Shown piece by piece: positions 24,260-32,270 of a stretch of 64,000 nt of DNA. The position numbers were made by a program, and so were the translations under genes. The stretch comes from Saprospirales bacterium (lineage in GTDB: Bacteria; Bacteroidota; Bacteroidia; Chitinophagales; Saprospiraceae), in the NCBI GenBank assembly GCA_016719895.1, contig JADJYG010000003.1:1-64000 (forward strand). The letters are read 5' to 3'. The stretch's first letter is position 1, and the number at the start of each line of letters is the position of its first letter. Below the pieces are notes generated by a model. The model saw only the letters and a program-made list of their open reading frames with translations, searched no databases and was not told the DNA's origin.

Positions 24260-26356
24260 TCAGATGGCTTCGACCCAGGCGCCCTTTTCACGCACATCGA
24301 AAACCGGGACGCCCGATTTCCGGCAGGCGGCTTTCCAGCGTTCCACGCGCCAGTGACTGTTGGCTGCACTGCATATGACCAGACGGCACCTGAACTGTCG
24401 CAAACAAACGCCGGGCGGTATTTTGGGATTATTGTGTACCAGCAGTACGTCCACCGGGGTAGGTGGGCCTGCCGGATCATCCAACCAGAGGCTGTCGTCG
24501 ATCAGAACGAATTTTTTGTGATGAAACTGTATAACGGGCGGCCGCACCCGAACAGGGCCGTCTGCGAGGTTCGTTTCCGGCCCGGCCGGCAGCACGATGG
24601 CTTCGCGGATCCCGTGCGCCCAGCGGTGCGCCTGCGCGGCGAAACGCTCTTGGCGGGCGCCCGGGCAATCGGATACGGTGTACCGTTTTTCTCCGTCGAA
24701 AAAGTCGAGCAGAAAATGCCGGTTGGTATGGTAAAGCGTCACCTGTCGTTGGTGGATACAGGTTATATTTTGTCCAAAACGGCACACGCCGAGCGCCAGC
24801 AGCAAAACGCTGGCAGCCAGCAGCCATCGCGGTTGGCGGTAATGGATAGCGCCGGCCAGGGCGCCAACAAACAGGTAAAGCAACACGGCCGCCCAGGCGG
24901 AAATCCAGATACCGGAAACGACACTCCCGGGCAGATGTTGGATGTACCCGATCAGCTGGTTCATTCCCCAAACCAGGCGATAAAGCCCCCAGCCCAGCCA
25001 TTCGGCCGGAACGGGAGCCACGGCGCTGAGCAGCACAAGGATACTTCCGCCCCATAAAAACACCGCCCCGCCCAAGACTACCACCCACCCGGCCAGCCAA
25101 AAATAGACCGGGAACTGGTGAAAATAGTACAGCGACAGCGGCAGTGTTCCGATTTGTGCCGCTACGCCGATGAGCAGTATTTTCCATCCCTCTCCTGCCC
25201 ATTTGGGCAAGGGCGGCGTTATTTTTTGAAACCACGGGTAAAAGAAGACCATGCCGGCAACGGCTGCATACGACAGTTGGAATCCGGCATCAAGCAGCAG
25301 GTACGGATTCAGGATCAGCAGGCAAAAGGCCGAAGCGCCCAGGATGTTCCACACCAAAGATGCCCGCCGGGCAGCCTTGCTGACGAGGTATAGGGTAAAC
25401 ATGACCGATGCGCGTAATACCGATGCCGTGGCGCCGGTGACGAGCGCAAAAGCCCATATACCGGCCAAAGCCAGGCTGGTTTCGCCCCAGCGGCGACTTT
25501 GACCGCGCCAGGGAATGCGCCGGAGGAGTACCAGCATACCCGCATACAACAGACCGACATGCGTGCCCGACACTGCCAGGGCATGCATGGAACCGGTTTC
25601 GGCATAACTGGCGCGTAAATCCTCCGACAACTCGTCTTTATACCCTACCAGCAAGGCCGATGCCACGGCGTACTCATCGCGTCCCGGAAAATAGTCGCGC
25701 AACACCTCCAGCAAGCGGAGGCGCCACCGGTAGGCCACCCGCCATAGCGGATGACCCTGACCGGTAGCGATTACCCCATATGACCTATCTTTTACAAATG
25801 CCTGAAAGTGAATATTTTGAAAGTGCAAATAGCGCCGGTAGTCAAAAGCGTCCGGATTCTTCGGCGCTTCGACCGGCCGGATCGGGGTTTGTATCCACAA
25901 GCGATCGCCGTAAACCAATCGCTCGGAAGCCGGAGTGGGCTCGAAAAACAACAATACCTGGCCCGAGCAGGGGCGAAGCGCACCGGCAGATGGCCCCGCC
26001 GCCTCCAAACGCAAGGGTATTTTGATTTTACTGCCCCTGGAAGGCGCGTCGTACACGATTCCAGTAAAATACTGCACCGCAGCGCCGCTGTGACTGAAAT
26101 GGTTGGCCTGCTTCCGCTCGTCATATTGCACGGCATGCCAATAGCCGGCCAGAAACAAAACGACGGCCACCAGGAGGCCGAATACCCACCTAAACCGGTA
26201 AGCATACCGAATCCGTACGAAAAACAACATAAAAGCGGCAGCGGCAAGCAGGCCCTGCGCCAGACCAGGAACCGGCCGGTCCTGCCAAACGCCGGCGACT
26301 ATGCCGGCAGCCCAGGGCAGAAACAAACGCAGAAACGGGATTTGACGCTGATGCAT
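24260..26356 (-). CDS. ComEC/Rec2 family DNA-uptake channel
   Basis: A 698-residue membrane protein. An N-terminal OB-like domain (FTGIVYDAPSRGSKIKIPLR, YGDRLWIQTPIR) precedes the competence domain with LRDYFPGRDEYAVASALLVG, YAETGSMHALAVSGTHVGLL (the ComEC signature) and VTGATASVLRASVMFTLYLV, followed by several membrane helices. The C-terminal ~160 residues keep only a beta-rich remnant; the metallo-beta-lactamase HxHxDH motif seen in longer ComEC proteins is absent. ATG 26356 gives MHQRQIPFLRLF; 26374 is also possible. It would move single-stranded DNA across the inner membrane, with the HhH protein encoded downstream. Confidence 0.9.
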   Translation of the reverse strand: MHQRQIPFLRLFLPWAAGIVAGVWQDRPVPGLAQGLLAAAAFMLFFVRIRYAYRFRWVFGLLVAVVLFLAGYWHAVQYDERKQANHFSHSGAAVQYFTGIVYDAPSRGSKIKIPLRLEAAGPSAGALRPCSGQVLLFFEPTPASERLVYGDRLWIQTPIRPVEAPKNPDAFDYRRYLHFQNIHFQAFVKDRSYGVIATGQGHPLWRVAYRWRLRLLEVLRDYFPGRDEYAVASALLVGYKDELSEDLRASYAETGSMHALAVSGTHVGLLYAGMLVLLRRIPWRGQSRRWGETSLALAGIWAFALVTGATASVLRASVMFTLYLVSKAARRASLVWNILGASAFCLLILNPYLLLDAGFQLSYAAVAGMVFFYPWFQKITPPLPKWAGEGWKILLIGVAAQIGTLPLSLYYFHQFPVYFWLAGWVVVLGGAVFLWGGSILVLLSAVAPVPAEWLGWGLYRLVWGMNQLIGYIQHLPGSVVSGIWISAWAAVLLYLFVGALAGAIHYRQPRWLLAASVLLLALGVCRFGQNITCIHQRQVTLYHTNRHFLLDFFDGEKRYTVSDCPGARQERFAAQAHRWAHGIREAIVLPAGPETNLADGPVRVRPPVIQFHHKKFVLIDDSLWLDDPAGPPTPVDVLLVHNNPKIPPGVCLRQFRCRLVICSAANSHWRVERWKAACRKSGVPVFDVREKGAWVEAI

Positions 26357-26537
26357 AATGGTGGCTATTTCCAATGCCGAAAATAGCAGCCTCCAGACCA
26401 GCCATACAAGCGTTTACCCTGGTCTGGTATACATTTATTGAAACTACATGTAAAAAATGTAATTTTTTATCGCGCTAAAAACCAGATTTTTATGTACATT
26501 CCTTATTTATAAAATGGAGTATTGAAGCTGTGACGGC

Positions 26538-27644
26538 TCATAAATCATACGAGATTTCCACCACATCTGAATCCGGGTGCGACTGGCAGGTGAGGCAATA
26601 TCCGGCCTTCACCTCCTCATCGTCGAGGGCATAGCAGGCGTCCATCCGGACTTTGCCTTGCACCACTTTGGCCATACAGGTCGAGCAGGCGCCGGCTGTG
26701 CAGGAGTAGGGGGCATCGTGTTTTTCTTTGACCATCACATCGAGGATGGTAGCGCCGGGCGGGATAGTGGTTTCGATGCGCTTTTTATGGAGGTGAACGA
26801 TCAGCCGCACCGGCCGCTCGCCGGGCGCCGCGCTGAACTCGCCGGGTATATGTGTGGGATTTACAAAATGCTCGGTATGGATCAGTTTGCTGCTGGTACC
26901 GCGCCCGAGCAGGGCGGCCTTTACCGTTTCGGCCATATTGCCCGGCCCACAAATGAGATACTGGCAATCGCCTTCCGGGCCGTGCGGCAAATTTTCATCG
27001 AGGTATTGACCCACGGCGCGCCCGTCGATGCGGCCGGTTTTGCCTGCCCAGTTGGAGGTATATTTCTTGAAAAGGCCGAGAAAATTGCCGCTGGCGGCTT
27101 TTTTAGGCCGGCTCAGGATGTGTTCTACAAAGAGCTGCCCGGTATAACGCTCCGAAAGTCGCTCCAGCTCGTCCCGAAAGATGATATTTTCTTCATCCCG
27201 GCTGCCATACAGCAAAAAAATGCTGCTCATCGGCTCCACCTCCAGGGTGGTTTTCAGGATAGACAATAGCGGGGTGATGCCACTGCCGGCGCCGAAGATA
27301 TAGTAAGTCCGGCGTTTATCGGGGTCGAGCGGGGTGAAAAAGCGCCCGTCGGGCGGCGCCAGCTCCAGGGTATCGCCGGCCTTCAGCTGATCGTGCAAAA
27401 AGGTGGACATTCGTCCGCCGGCCACCTTTTTTACCGTCACGGCAAAACGGGACTCCACCGGGCTCGACGACATAGAATACGAGCGGCGGACTTCATGCCC
27501 GTTCAGCTCGTGCCGGATCGTGATGTGCTGGCCTTGTTTATAGGCAAAAACGGGCAGGAGATGGTCCGGAATGGCAAATTCCAGCGTGACGGTATCCGGT
27601 GTTTCCGGAACTATATTATTAACTTTGATTGCGTGAAAATCCAT
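26538..27644 (-). CDS. ferredoxin-NAD(P)H reductase with C-terminal 2Fe-2S domain (PaaE-like)
   Basis: A 368-residue oxidoreductase. FAD domain: RRSYSMSSSPVESRFAVTVK; NAD(P) domain: YYIFGAGSGITPLLSILKTT and YLICGPGNMAETVKAALLG; C-terminal plant-type 2Fe-2S ferredoxin with YSCTAGACSTCMAKVVQGKV and a fourth Cys in AGYCLTCQSHPDSDVVEI. All four cluster cysteines are present. Such proteins carry electrons from NAD(P)H to a di-iron oxygenase. The divergent neighbour encodes an AlkB-type hydroxylase with only 103 bp between the starts, so this is most likely its electron-transfer partner. ComEC lies 182 bp downstream on the same strand. Confidence 0.9.
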   Translation of the reverse strand: MDFHAIKVNNIVPETPDTVTLEFAIPDHLLPVFAYKQGQHITIRHELNGHEVRRSYSMSSSPVESRFAVTVKKVAGGRMSTFLHDQLKAGDTLELAPPDGRFFTPLDPDKRRTYYIFGAGSGITPLLSILKTTLEVEPMSSIFLLYGSRDEENIIFRDELERLSERYTGQLFVEHILSRPKKAASGNFLGLFKKYTSNWAGKTGRIDGRAVGQYLDENLPHGPEGDCQYLICGPGNMAETVKAALLGRGTSSKLIHTEHFVNPTHIPGEFSAAPGERPVRLIVHLHKKRIETTIPPGATILDVMVKEKHDAPYSCTAGACSTCMAKVVQGKVRMDACYALDDEEVKAGYCLTCQSHPDSDVVEISYDL

Positions 27645-27702
27645 TTCTATCTTAGCGTCTTAAGTTGCTTTCGCGGTTGGATTAACCGTCTTGTTGGCGC
27701 CG

Positions 27703-27710
27703 CAAAAGTA
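27703..27710 (-). promoter_or_regulatory. -7 element TACTTTTG between reductase and alkB
   Basis: TACTTTTG on the minus strand, 59 bp upstream of the reductase ATG at 27644, matches TAnnTTTG. It lies in the 103-bp divergent region shared with the alkane hydroxylase gene. Confidence 0.55.
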
Positions 27711-27747
27711 CACCGGACAAACAATTACCAATGCGAATAGTTGGATT

Positions 27748-28800
27748 ATGCGAGACTTAAAATACCTCCTTGCTTATATACTGCCCCTGAGCGCCTTGCT
27801 GGCGCTGCTTTGGCGTGGTCCCTGGGCCTGGTCAACCGTAGTGCTCGCATTCGGGATCATTCCACTGCTGGAACTCTGGACGCCGCAGTCGACCGAAAAC
27901 CCAGCGCCCGAGGCGGAAGGCTCCCGCTCGCGCCACCCCTTGTTCGATGTGCTGTTGTACCTCAATTTTCCGCTGCTTTTCGCCATTGTTGGCGGGTATT
28001 TGTACCTCGTGCAATCCCGGGCGCTGTCAGCTGCGGAACTATTGGGGCTCACCCTGAGCACGGGTATTATCGTCGGCACGATCGGGATCAATGTGGCGCA
28101 TGAACTGGGTCACCGCAGCAAGGATTTCGAGCAGGCAATGTCTAAATGGATGCTCCTCACCGCCTTGTACCAGCATTTTTTCATCGAGCACAACCGCGGT
28201 CACCACAAAAACGTGGCCACCGGCCACGACCCTGCCACGGCGCGCTTCGGTGAGTCCCTGTTCGCGTTTTGGCCGCGCTCTGTTACCGGCAGCTGGCGGA
28301 ACGCCTGGCGCCTGGAGCGCGAGCGGCTTCAAAAAACCGGCCGGCCATTCTGGAGCCTGCATAATGAAATGTTGCGTTTTCAAGTGTGGCAGTTGCTTTG
28401 GCTGGCCGCTATCGGGGTATTGCTGGGGGTAAAAGCCCTGCTCGGCGCCCTACTCATTGCCCTGGTCGGTATCTTGCTGCTCGAAACCATCAACTACATC
28501 GAACACTACGGCCTCCGCCGCCGCCTGCTGCCATCGGGCCGCCCCGAGCCCGTGACGCCCGCCCATTCCTGGAACAGCAACCACGAACTGGGCCGCATTT
28601 TCCTGTACGAACTCACCCGCCACAGCGACCACCACTACAAAGCTTCCCGCAAATACCAGGTACTCCGCCACCTCGGCGAAAGCCCGCAGCTGCCCTTCGG
28701 CTACCCCACCAGCGTACTGCTGGCCCTCGTGCCGCCACTGTGGTTCCGGGTGATGGACAGCAGGGTCACGCCTGCCCCGGAAGGGCAGCGACAGGCTTAA
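27748..28800 (+). CDS. alkB: AlkB-type membrane di-iron alkane 1-monooxygenase
   Basis: A 350-residue membrane enzyme with the complete histidine boxes: HELGHRSKDFEQ, EHNRGHHKNVATGHDPATAR, the NYIEHYGL box and LTRHSDHHYKASRKYQVLRH. Six hydrophobic segments are visible, for example LLAYILPLSALLALLWRG and LLGALLIALVGILLLETIN. It hydroxylates terminal carbons of medium- or long-chain alkanes or related lipids using O2 and two electrons. The electron donor is probably the divergent reductase with a fused ferredoxin. ATG 27748 is chosen because the residues before it lie in the promoter region. Alternative: a fatty-acid desaturase relative, but the box spacing fits AlkB. Confidence 0.9.
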   Translation: MRDLKYLLAYILPLSALLALLWRGPWAWSTVVLAFGIIPLLELWTPQSTENPAPEAEGSRSRHPLFDVLLYLNFPLLFAIVGGYLYLVQSRALSAAELLGLTLSTGIIVGTIGINVAHELGHRSKDFEQAMSKWMLLTALYQHFFIEHNRGHHKNVATGHDPATARFGESLFAFWPRSVTGSWRNAWRLERERLQKTGRPFWSLHNEMLRFQVWQLLWLAAIGVLLGVKALLGALLIALVGILLLETINYIEHYGLRRRLLPSGRPEPVTPAHSWNSNHELGRIFLYELTRHSDHHYKASRKYQVLRHLGESPQLPFGYPTSVLLALVPPLWFRVMDSRVTPAPEGQRQA

Positions 28801-28902
28801 TACTACTTTGCCACGTTAAATGTTGGGGATTTTCCCACCGGGCCCTTCGAACGGAATGGCTTGACCTGTCGCCTTGTGTACTGCAATTTCCTTTGCGGTA
28901 TT

Positions 28903-29194
28903 TCAAAAGGGGATGAGGAGTTCTCCGGACCGGGTTCCGGTTCGATAATCTTCCCCAACCCGGTGCGGGGCGAAATGGAAATACTGACGGATATTGCTCC
29001 GGAAGATTATGAGAAACCCGCTCAATTCCTGCTGTACGACTTGACCGGCCGGATCCCTATACGGCGAAAACACCGGGATGGCGCCGTATAGGGCTATTCA
29101 ATTGCCTGAAAATATCCGGGATGGCATTTATATGGCCGTTTTGCGCAACGATCAGGAAATAATCGTACAGGAGCGGGTGATTGTAGCCCGTTGA
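28903..29194 (+). pseudogene. orphan type IX secretion C-terminal sorting-domain remnant
   Basis: The plus strand encodes GSIIFPNPVRGEMEILTDIA and FLLYDLTGRIPIRRKH, then after a frame change near 29070 APYRAIQLPENIRDGIYMAV and NDQEIIVQERVIVAR, ending in TGA at 29192-29194. FPNP, LYDLTGR and GIYMAVL are hallmarks of the type A T9SS C-terminal domain. There is no start codon or passenger domain; the preceding 100 bp follow directly on the alkB stop. It is the 3' fragment of a lost secreted-protein gene, with one frameshift. Confidence 0.75.
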
Positions 29195-29210
29195 ACAACC
29201 GCGCCTTAAT

Positions 29211-29262
29211 ATACTGCCGAACCCCGTCCGGTTCGCCCAAGCCGGGCGGGGTTCGGCAATAC
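29211..29262. repeat. dispersed palindromic repeat, copy 1
   Basis: TACTGCCGAACCCCGTCCGG and CCGGGCGGGGTTCGGCAATA form a near-perfect hairpin of about 20 bp per arm. A second copy with stronger symmetry lies at 54846-54897. It sits just after a gene remnant and before an amidohydrolase gene; it may act as a stem-loop transcription stop or be a REP-like element. Confidence 0.75.
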
Positions 29263-29415
29263 AGGAAGACCTCCTCTTGAAAAATGCCCGGCAGTTTGCC
29301 GTACAGCGCACCAAAACAGGCGCCGGTATGCCGCAGTTGCGCGGCCGTAATTTTGACAGCTGGCGCTACTCTAATACTTTTACGCCGTTCAACGAAACCT
29401 TTCCTCCCGAAAATT

Positions 29416-31344
29416 ATGCAACAGAACTTTTTTGTACTGCTCGTCCTTTTTTCGATTTCGGCCTGCACGCCGCCCTCCCAGCTCCCCAGCCTTGTGCTTT
29501 ACAACGGGAACTTTTTTACCGCCGACAGCCTCCGCCCGCACGCCACCGCCGTAGCTATCCGGGGCGAAAGTATCCTGTTTGTCGGCGACGATACTGGCGC
29601 CAAAGCCCTGGCCGGCGCCGGTACGGAACTGGTCGACCTCCAGGGCGCCTTTGCCATGCCGGGTTTCATCGAAGGGCATGGGCACTTTTTGGGCCTGGGC
29701 GCAAGTATGCAAAACCTCAACCTGATGCATAGCCGCAACTGGGCGGAAATTGTGGATAGGGTAGCCCAAAAAGCAAAAGAAACCCCGCCGGGAGAGTGGA
29801 TCGAAGGCCGGGGCTGGCACCAGGAAAAATGGGACGAACCGCCCGGCCGCTCGGTGAATGGCTACCCCTATCATGACGCGCTCAGCGAGGTGACGCCCCA
29901 ACACCCCGTCGTACTGCGCCACGCCAGCGGCCACGGCCTGCTGGCCAACGCCCGGGCCATGCAGCTGGCCGGCATCAGCCGCGAAACCTTCGACCCCATC
30001 GGCGGCCGTATCGTGCGCGACGCCTCGGGCAACCTCACCGGCGTGTTCGAGGAAAATGCCATGGACCTGATCGATAAACCCCTGGCCAACTGGAAAAGCC
30101 GGCGCACAGAAACCGAAAAACAAGCCGCTTTCGACCGGACCGTGGCGCTCGCCGCCCAAGCCTGCCTGGCCAAAGGCATCACCTCGTTTCAGGACGCTGG
30201 CTCCGATTTCTGGGAAATCGAACAGTATCGCCGGCTTGCCGAAAACGGCAAACTCCCCCTCCGCCTGTGGGTGATGATCGGCCAGCCCGAAGGCAAAGAC
30301 TATCCCAGGCTTGCCGCCTTTCCACAGGTCGGTGTGGGCAACGGCTACCTCACCGTGCGCGCCGTCAAAGCCTACCTCGACGGCGCCCTGGGCTCCTACG
30401 GCGCCTGGCTCCTAGAGCCCTATACGGATAAACCCGGCCATTTCGGCCAGAATACCACACCGGTGGATACCATCCGAAGCCTCGCGCAGCAATGCCGGAA
30501 ATACGGCCTTCAACTCTGCGTACATGCTATCGGAGATCGCGCCAACCGGGAGGTGCTGGATATCTATGCAAGCCCCCCCCAGCCCCCCCATGAGGGGGGA
30601 AGCGCGACACGGCGGGAAGGTAGCGGCGGCGGTTCAACCGTAGTGCCTGGCGCGGCGCGGCGGGAAGGTAGCGGCGGTGGTTCAACCGTAGTACCCGGCG
30701 CGGCGCGGCGGGAGGGTAGCGGCGGTGGTTCAACCGTAGTACCCGGCGCGGCGCGGCGGGAAGGTAGCGGTTCAACTGCGGTTCAACCGGCAAAACCGCT
30801 CCCCCCCCCTCATGGGGGGGCTGGGGGGGGCCTTCGCTGGCGCATCGAACACGCGCAACACATCGACCCCGCCGACTTCCCCCGCTTCCGCGAGTTGGGG
30901 GTTATTGCCGCCATGCAGGCCATCCACTGCACCAGCGACGCGCCGTTTGTGGTCAAACGCCTGGGCGAAACCCGCGCCCGCTCCGGCGCCTACGCCTGGC
31001 GCAGCCTGCTCGACGCCGGCGCTTTCCTGGCCAACGGCACCGACGCCCCCGTGGAAGACGTGGATCCGCTGCCCTGCATCTATGCCGCCGTATCCCGCAA
31101 ACGCGCCGACACCGGCCTGGCATTTTTTACCGGACAAAAGATGGTGCGCCACGAAGCCCTGCTCTCGTACACGCTCTGGAATGCCTATGCGGCGTTTGAA
31201 GAACACGAAAAAGGCTCTCTGATGCCGGGAAAACGCGCCGATATTATCGTGCTCAACAAAGACCTGCTGCATTGCAGCGATGCGGAAATTCTCCAGGCAA
31301 AGGTTACGCGTACCTACGTAGGCGGACGCCAGGCGGCATTTTAA
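29416..31344 (+). CDS. lipoprotein amidohydrolase (Amidohydro_3, YtcJ-like) with an in-frame insertion
   Basis: A 642-residue protein. The lipoprotein signal ends FFVLLVLFSISAC. The metal site begins with MPGFIEGHGHFLGLGASMQN, followed by GRGWHQEKWDEPP, VVLRHASGHGLLANARAMQL, VRAVKAYLDGALGSYGAWLL, LCVHAIGDRANREVLDIY and RIEHAQHIDPADFPRF, ending GSLMPGKRADIIVLNKDLL. This is the Amidohydro_3 family of metal-dependent hydrolases of unknown substrate, here on the cell surface or periplasmic side. Between LDIYA and LRWRIEHAQ lie about 87 extra residues of Gly/Ser/Arg repeats (see 30571-30832), a position where relatives have only a short linker. Frame is kept through the insertion. Confidence 0.85.
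   Translation: MQQNFFVLLVLFSISACTPPSQLPSLVLYNGNFFTADSLRPHATAVAIRGESILFVGDDTGAKALAGAGTELVDLQGAFAMPGFIEGHGHFLGLGASMQNLNLMHSRNWAEIVDRVAQKAKETPPGEWIEGRGWHQEKWDEPPGRSVNGYPYHDALSEVTPQHPVVLRHASGHGLLANARAMQLAGISRETFDPIGGRIVRDASGNLTGVFEENAMDLIDKPLANWKSRRTETEKQAAFDRTVALAAQACLAKGITSFQDAGSDFWEIEQYRRLAENGKLPLRLWVMIGQPEGKDYPRLAAFPQVGVGNGYLTVRAVKAYLDGALGSYGAWLLEPYTDKPGHFGQNTTPVDTIRSLAQQCRKYGLQLCVHAIGDRANREVLDIYASPPQPPHEGGSATRREGSGGGSTVVPGAARREGSGGGSTVVPGAARREGSGGGSTVVPGAARREGSGSTAVQPAKPLPPPHGGAGGGLRWRIEHAQHIDPADFPRFRELGVIAAMQAIHCTSDAPFVVKRLGETRARSGAYAWRSLLDAGAFLANGTDAPVEDVDPLPCIYAAVSRKRADTGLAFFTGQKMVRHEALLSYTLWNAYAAFEEHEKGSLMPGKRADIIVLNKDLLHCSDAEILQAKVTRTYVGGRQAAF
30571..30832 (+). mobile_element. in-frame palindrome-bounded tandem-repeat element inside the amidohydrolase gene
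   Basis: The element is bounded by inverted repeats of about 33 bp: left at 30572-30604 (GCCCCCCCCAGCCCCCCCAT followed by GAGGGGGG) and right at 30797-30831 (its complement). Between them is a 48-bp unit repeated about three and a half times, encoding AARREGSGGGSTVVPG. The length, about 261 bp, is a multiple of three and has no stop in the host frame, so the protein is extended rather than broken. No transposase is encoded; mobility is inferred from the terminal repeats and from the place of insertion. Confidence 0.65.
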
Positions 31345-31402
31345 CGTAAAAGACCGCCAGAACGTTTTTTTAAAAAAATAACCGATGTTTCACCGGAAAA
31401 TA

Positions 31403-31410
31403 TACCTTTG
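31403..31410 (+). promoter_or_regulatory. -7 element TACCTTTG upstream of the DUF3276 gene
   Basis: An exact TAnnTTTG match preceded by a T/A-rich stretch. Transcription would start near 31417, so the in-frame ATG at 31408 cannot be the start; this supports the GTG at 31456. Confidence 0.65.
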
Positions 31411-31455
31411 CTCACTACTTATCCTCACATCTATTTTAAACAAAACGCAAGACAA

Positions 31456-32013
31456 GTGGAATACGGGCATTTTAAGCGGAGAGACCAGGGAGATTTTCGG
31501 GACCGGGATCGCCGGGATTCCCGCAATCGTGGTGACAACCGGGACCGCGGTGGATTTCGGGACCGCGGCGGAGACTTTCGGGGCCGGGAGCGGGACAGTG
31601 ATCGCGAACACGAAGAAAGCGTGTTCTCGAAGCGCGTACGGGCCGGCAAACGCCGTACTTATTTCTTCGATGTGCGAAAAACCAAAGGAGATGATTTCTT
31701 CATTACCATCACCGAGAGCACCCGACGCGAAGACGGCTACGGCTACAAGCGGCACAAAATATTCCTGTACAAGGAGGATTTTAACCGGTTTGTGGCATCG
31801 CTGAATGAAGTGGTAAGCCATGTGAAAACAGACCTGATGCCGGACTTTGACTATGAAGAGTTCGATCGCCGTCAGGCAGAGTGGGAAGCACAAAATCGCG
31901 AAGCCGATGAGGCAGATGACATAGAGAATGCCGACGAAAAAGACGTCGATGACTCGTCCGAAAAGCCAGGGAAGAAAGATCCCTCGAAAGACGACGATGA
32001 AATGGCGTGGTAA
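31456..32013 (+). CDS. DUF3276 (PUR-alpha-like) nucleic-acid-binding protein
   Basis: A 185-residue protein starting at a GTG. An Arg/Gly/Asp-rich low-complexity segment (DRGGFRDRGGDFRGRERDSD) precedes the DUF3276/PUR core: SVFSKRVRAGKRRTYFFDVR, GDDFFITITESTRR and HKIFLYKEDFNRFVASLNEV. The tail is strongly acidic (ADEADDIENADEKDVDDSSE). The PUR fold binds single-stranded DNA or RNA; Spirochaete and Bacteroidota relatives are regulators with RNA targets. Start choice: the -7 element at 31403-31410 excludes ATG 31408, and GTG 31456 directly precedes EYGHFKRRD, a typical family start. Confidence 0.8.
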   Translation: MEYGHFKRRDQGDFRDRDRRDSRNRGDNRDRGGFRDRGGDFRGRERDSDREHEESVFSKRVRAGKRRTYFFDVRKTKGDDFFITITESTRREDGYGYKRHKIFLYKEDFNRFVASLNEVVSHVKTDLMPDFDYEEFDRRQAEWEAQNREADEADDIENADEKDVDDSSEKPGKKDPSKDDDEMAW

Positions 32014-32066
32014 CACACGCCGGCACATCTGAGGCGGTATAACGGTTCGTCCGTTTTCCATACATT

Positions 32067-32106
32067 AAAAGCGAAGCATCCCACAACGGGGAGATGCTTC
32101 GCTTTT
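32067..32106. terminator. bidirectional intrinsic terminator
   Basis: AAAAGCGAAGCATC (32067-32080) pairs perfectly with GATGCTTCGCTTTT (32093-32106) around a 12-nt loop, and further T residues follow. It closes the DUF3276 transcription unit. The remaining bases to the citrate synthase ATG at 32271 contain no gene. Confidence 0.85.
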
Positions 32107-32270
32107 CGTTTTACCGGCAGCAAGCATGGCGGTATTTTACAAAATCCGGCTTTTTTCAGGGGGCCGTTCTTCAAAATTGTAACTTATTTCCGGCCGGATT
32201 GTTAGGCCATTTATACACGCTCCAAATGCCCTGATCACACCATTTTTCCAACATACTCGTTCTATCGTAT

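Noticed and set aside
30609..30789. 48-bp tandem repeats considered as a CRISPR array
   Set aside because: The units are contiguous without unique spacers and lie in frame inside a gene.
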